Source of the DNA: Nitrosomonadaceae bacterium
GTDB taxonomy: Bacteria > Pseudomonadota > Gammaproteobacteria > Burkholderiales > Nitrosomonadaceae
Direction: 5' to 3'
Assembly (NCBI GenBank): GCA_014190895.1
Contig: BJGV01000004.1
Coordinates: 1-64,000 of the forward strand
DNA length: 64,000 nt
Made by a program: the position numbers and the translations under genes. Positions within the stretch are counted from its first letter, which is position 1; every line of letters starts with the position of its first letter. Under the pieces are notes generated by a model. That model searched no databases, was not told the origin of the DNA, and saw nothing but the letters and a program-made list of their open reading frames with translations. Positions 61,750 through 64,000 of this stretch are shown in pieces.

Positions 61750-61905
61750 CTACTTAAGTTTAGTTTCTTTATACTTAACATGCTTACGTGCCACCGGATC
61801 AAATTTTGAAATTTCTATTTTTTCTGGGGTGGTACGTTTATTCTTAGTAGTGGTATAAAAATGGCCGGTTCCGGCAGAAGACTCTAGTTTTATTTTCTCA
61901 CGCAT
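61750..61905 (-). CDS. rpmG: 50S ribosomal protein L33
   Basis: 51 residues, too short for many gene finders but unmistakable: [19 protein letters not shown] at the start, [20 protein letters not shown], and VKYKETKLK at the end. No zinc cysteines, so this is the zinc-independent (C-) form. It follows rpmB after 55 bp in the conserved rpmBG operon. Confidence 0.93.
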   Translation of the reverse strand: MREKIKLESSAGTGHFYTTTKNKRTTPEKIEISKFDPVARKHVKYKETKLK

Positions 61906-61960
61906 AATAATAAAATTCCTAACTTCTTAAAATTGAAAATTATCTACAGTTGCTAATGGT

Positions 61961-62197
61961 TTAGATCTTGTCGCCGCGAGCTCGCATACCGGCTAACACC
62001 ACATCGATGCCATTTTTATCTATAGTACGTAATGCTGCGTTAGATAAACGCAAGCTGATCCAACGCTTCTCGCTCTCAACCCAAAATTTACGATGTTGCA
62101 AGTTTGGTAAGAAACGTCGCTTAGTTTTATTGTTAGCATGAGAAACATGATTCCCAGTCATGGGTTTCTTGCCAGTAACTTCACATACTCGTGCCAT
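61961..62197 (-). CDS. rpmB: 50S ribosomal protein L28
   Basis: 78 residues starting [20 protein letters not shown] at 62197, the standard beginning; an upstream in-frame ATG at 62203 adds two residues. The C-terminus [10 protein letters not shown] is normal. GGAG lies 9 nt before the chosen start. First gene of rpmBG. Confidence 0.95.
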   Translation of the reverse strand: MARVCEVTGKKPMTGNHVSHANNKTKRRFLPNLQHRKFWVESEKRWISLRLSNAALRTIDKNGIDVVLAGMRARGDKI

Positions 62198-62230
62198 GAT
62201 CATGCGCTCCAGAATTCACAAAGTGCCCTT

Positions 62231-62260
62231 ATTATACCCTACTTCTGCGCACTCTCTCAA
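62231..62260 (-). promoter_or_regulatory. rpmBG promoter
   Basis: On the minus strand TTGAGA (62255-62260, five of six) and perfect TATAAT (62231-62236) are 18 bp apart, 33 bp upstream of the rpmB start. The best core promoter match in the window. Confidence 0.6.
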
Positions 62261-62479
62261 ATCAAATTAGCTTGGATTCAGTGAATGGCTGAATATACGC
62301 ACCAACTCTCAAAAAAGAGGAATCAAAATTTCTGTAACATCAAGTACGAATGATTTTCCTTGTATGTGTTTGTAGGTAAATAATAACGAGTCGACCTAGT
62401 AAGAACTGACTAAGAATGTTATTCTGAACCTTAAAAATATTAATCATCATATTTCTCTAGAACTTATGTCACAGATATC

Positions 62480-62509
62480 TTGACTCGAAATAATCGGAGA
62501 AAATAAATT
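62480..62509 (+). promoter_or_regulatory. coaBC-dut promoter candidate
   Basis: TTGACT (62480-62485, five of six) and TAAATT (62504-62509, four of six), 18 bp apart, 51 bp before the coaBC ATG. Apart from this and the rpmBG promoter, the 363-bp gap 62198-62560 shows nothing recognisable. Confidence 0.35.
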
Positions 62510-62560
62510 CTTTAAAGAAGATTGAACTCTTGCTCCTGCATCAAACGACTCAAGATAATA

Positions 62561-63787
62561 ATGACTAATATCCCTTTAAGCAATTCGAAACGTTTACTAC
62601 TCGGTTTGACTGGCAGTGTAGCGGCCTACAAGACAGCTGAGTTGTCACGTCTTCTGATACAAGATGGTCTGAATGTACAAATAGTCATGACTGAATCGGC
62701 TTGTCATTTTATCGGGCCTGTCACACTACAGGCATTAACAGGCAAACCGGTTTTTGTTGAGTTATGGGATGCCCGTATTAAGAATAACATGGCACATATT
62801 GATCTTGTGCGTAATACAGATGCTATCTTAATTGCCCCTGCCAGTGCTAATTTCATCTCTAAGATTGCTCATGGCCTTGCTGATGACCTGCTCTCGACAC
62901 TGTGCTTAACAAGAGATTGCCCATTGTTAGTTGTTCCAGCTATGAATCGACAGATGTGGGAAAATCCTGCTACTCAGCGAAATTTAGCTACTCTAAAAAA
63001 TGATGGTGTGATAATACTCGGGCCCGCTTATGGGGATCAGGCTTGTGGTGAAACCGGAGTGGGCCGCATGCTAGAAGCACAAGAATTAGCCAGAGCAATA
63101 CAAAGTTTCTTTCAGCCTAAGCCGCTGGAAAACAGATGCGTTCTTATTACTGCTGGACCAACCTACGAGGCTATCGATGCGGTTCGTGGTATTACAAATT
63201 TAAGTTCTGGAAAAATGGGTTATGCAATGGCTTGTGCTGCAGTCGAAGCAGGTGCGCAAGTTACCCTTATTTCCGGCCCAGTATCCCTAGAAACTCTTTC
63301 TGTAGTTAAGCTCATTAAAACAGTAAGTGCGCGAGATATGTTGGCAGCCGTGAAGGATGAGATAAAAAACACCGATATCTTTATAAGTATCGCAGCTGTA
63401 GCAGATTATCGTTCTGCCGAAATTAACAAACAGAAAATTAAAAGAGCTACTGACAACATCGTCCTGGAATTCATTCCTAATTTTGATATCTTGGGGTATG
63501 TAACGGACCTCCCTGCACCTCCATTCTGTGTGGGATTTTCTGCAGAGACAGAGAATCTTGAGGAAAATGCACGGACTAAAAGACATAAGAAAAAATTACC
63601 TCTAATTGTCGCCAATTTGGCCCAAGATGCTATTGGCTCGAATGATAGTGAGCTGCTCTTACTTGATGATATGGGCACGCATTTTTTATCCAAAGCCACA
63701 AAAATAGAACAGGCACGACGCCTAATAAAACATATTGTACCGTTATATAATTCACACTATCTTAAACTACTTAATCATGAAAATTGA
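62561..63787 (+). CDS. coaBC: Bifunctional phosphopantothenoylcysteine synthetase/decarboxylase CoaBC
   Basis: 408 residues from the ATG at 62561; an upstream TTG at 62522 is less likely. N-terminal CoaC flavoprotein (about 1-185; [18 protein letters not shown], the catalytic [11 protein letters not shown]) and C-terminal CoaB (about 190-405; [29 protein letters not shown]). Two steps of coenzyme A synthesis. Overlaps dut by 11 bp, the usual coaBC-dut arrangement. Confidence 0.95.
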   Translation: MTNIPLSNSKRLLLGLTGSVAAYKTAELSRLLIQDGLNVQIVMTESACHFIGPVTLQALTGKPVFVELWDARIKNNMAHIDLVRNTDAILIAPASANFISKIAHGLADDLLSTLCLTRDCPLLVVPAMNRQMWENPATQRNLATLKNDGVIILGPAYGDQACGETGVGRMLEAQELARAIQSFFQPKPLENRCVLITAGPTYEAIDAVRGITNLSSGKMGYAMACAAVEAGAQVTLISGPVSLETLSVVKLIKTVSARDMLAAVKDEIKNTDIFISIAAVADYRSAEINKQKIKRATDNIVLEFIPNFDILGYVTDLPAPPFCVGFSAETENLEENARTKRHKKKLPLIVANLAQDAIGSNDSELLLLDDMGTHFLSKATKIEQARRLIKHIVPLYNSHYLKLLNHEN

Positions 63788-64000
63788 CATTAAAATTCTT
63801 GATCTGCGTCTCAAGGATGAAGCCCCGAGATATGCTACGCGTGGGTCAGCCGGATTAGATCTGCGTGCCTGTATTGATTGCCCAATGATCATAAATCCGG
63901 GAACAGTAAACCTAATTCCTACTGGTATTGCCATCCATCTGGCTAATAAAAACTTTGCTGCAATAATATTACCGCGCTCTGGATTAGGTCATAAACACGG
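63777..64000 (+). CDS. dut: dUTP diphosphatase, 5' part (runs off the window)
   Basis: Partial at the right edge. The first 74 codons show IKILDLRL, motif 1 GSAGLDLRA (about 26-34) and motif 2 [11 protein letters not shown] (about 63-73) of trimeric dUTPase, which removes dUTP and feeds dUMP to thymidylate synthesis. It begins inside the coaBC end, so translation is coupled. Confidence 0.93.
   Translation, partial: MKIDIKILDLRLKDEAPRYATRGSAGLDLRACIDCPMIINPGTVNLIPTGIAIHLANKNFAAIILPRSGLGHKH

Overview
This is a bacterial chromosome segment of low to moderate GC content. It is densely packed with housekeeping genes and most likely comes from a betaproteobacterium, plausibly Nitrosomonadales. The points for this are a hisC-B-H-A-F-I-E / HIT / tatA-B-C block facing a DegS-type protease, ratA-ratB divergent from smpB, a hemP-bfd-bfr iron cluster, guaBA, phoBR, and a CbbY-type phosphatase typical of Calvin-cycle bacteria. 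The assignment rests on gene content and order only. No tRNA, rRNA, CRISPR array, prophage or intact transposase was recognised.

Layout: 0-10.6 kb holds a Nif3-like protein, a DegS/HtrA-like protease, Tat export, seven histidine genes (hisG and hisD are absent), heme A synthase and smpB. 10.7-18.6 kb holds ratAB, guaBA, an SDR epimerase, a Fur-box-controlled hemP-bfd-bfr cluster, arfB, an FmdB-like zinc ribbon and a DUF502 membrane protein. 18.7-25.6 kb holds aspS, nudB, nadA, a cardiolipin synthase, tsaC/sua5 and cbbY.

25.6-27.9 kb is the most unusual part. A GC-rich purE-purK pair lies between two identical 182-bp direct repeats, each the 3' end of an IS3-family transposase plus the element's right terminus. 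Directly after the second repeat is an in-frame 30-codon relic of a second, AT-rich purE, followed by the native purC. A foreign purEK appears to have replaced the resident purE. Each IS end also carries a promoter-like sequence pointing outwards, into purE and into purC.

28-43 kb holds TauE-like, EVE and NTF2-like proteins, zapA with a coiled-coil partner, a cobalamin riboswitch with a BtuB-type receptor, an MsbA-like ABC protein whose nucleotide-binding motifs are degenerate, TolC, Pcm, a TPP riboswitch with thiC, uppP, a rhodanese and glnA. 43-56 kb holds a ComEA-like protein, a Sel1-repeat lipoprotein behind a structured leader, a BI-1/YccA protein, rlmD, a PolB-like exonuclease, cysM, phoBR, uvrA, a YajR-like MFS carrier and ssb. 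56-64 kb holds a YbbAP-type ABC system whose ATPase start codon overlaps that of divergent tesA, a fatty acid desaturase, rpmG-rpmB, coaBC and the start of dut.

The window mainly encodes core biosynthesis (histidine, purine, NAD, CoA, thiamine, cysteine and glutamine), with metal- and cofactor-responsive control by Fur, cobalamin and TPP. Coordinates of minus-strand genes include the stop codon.
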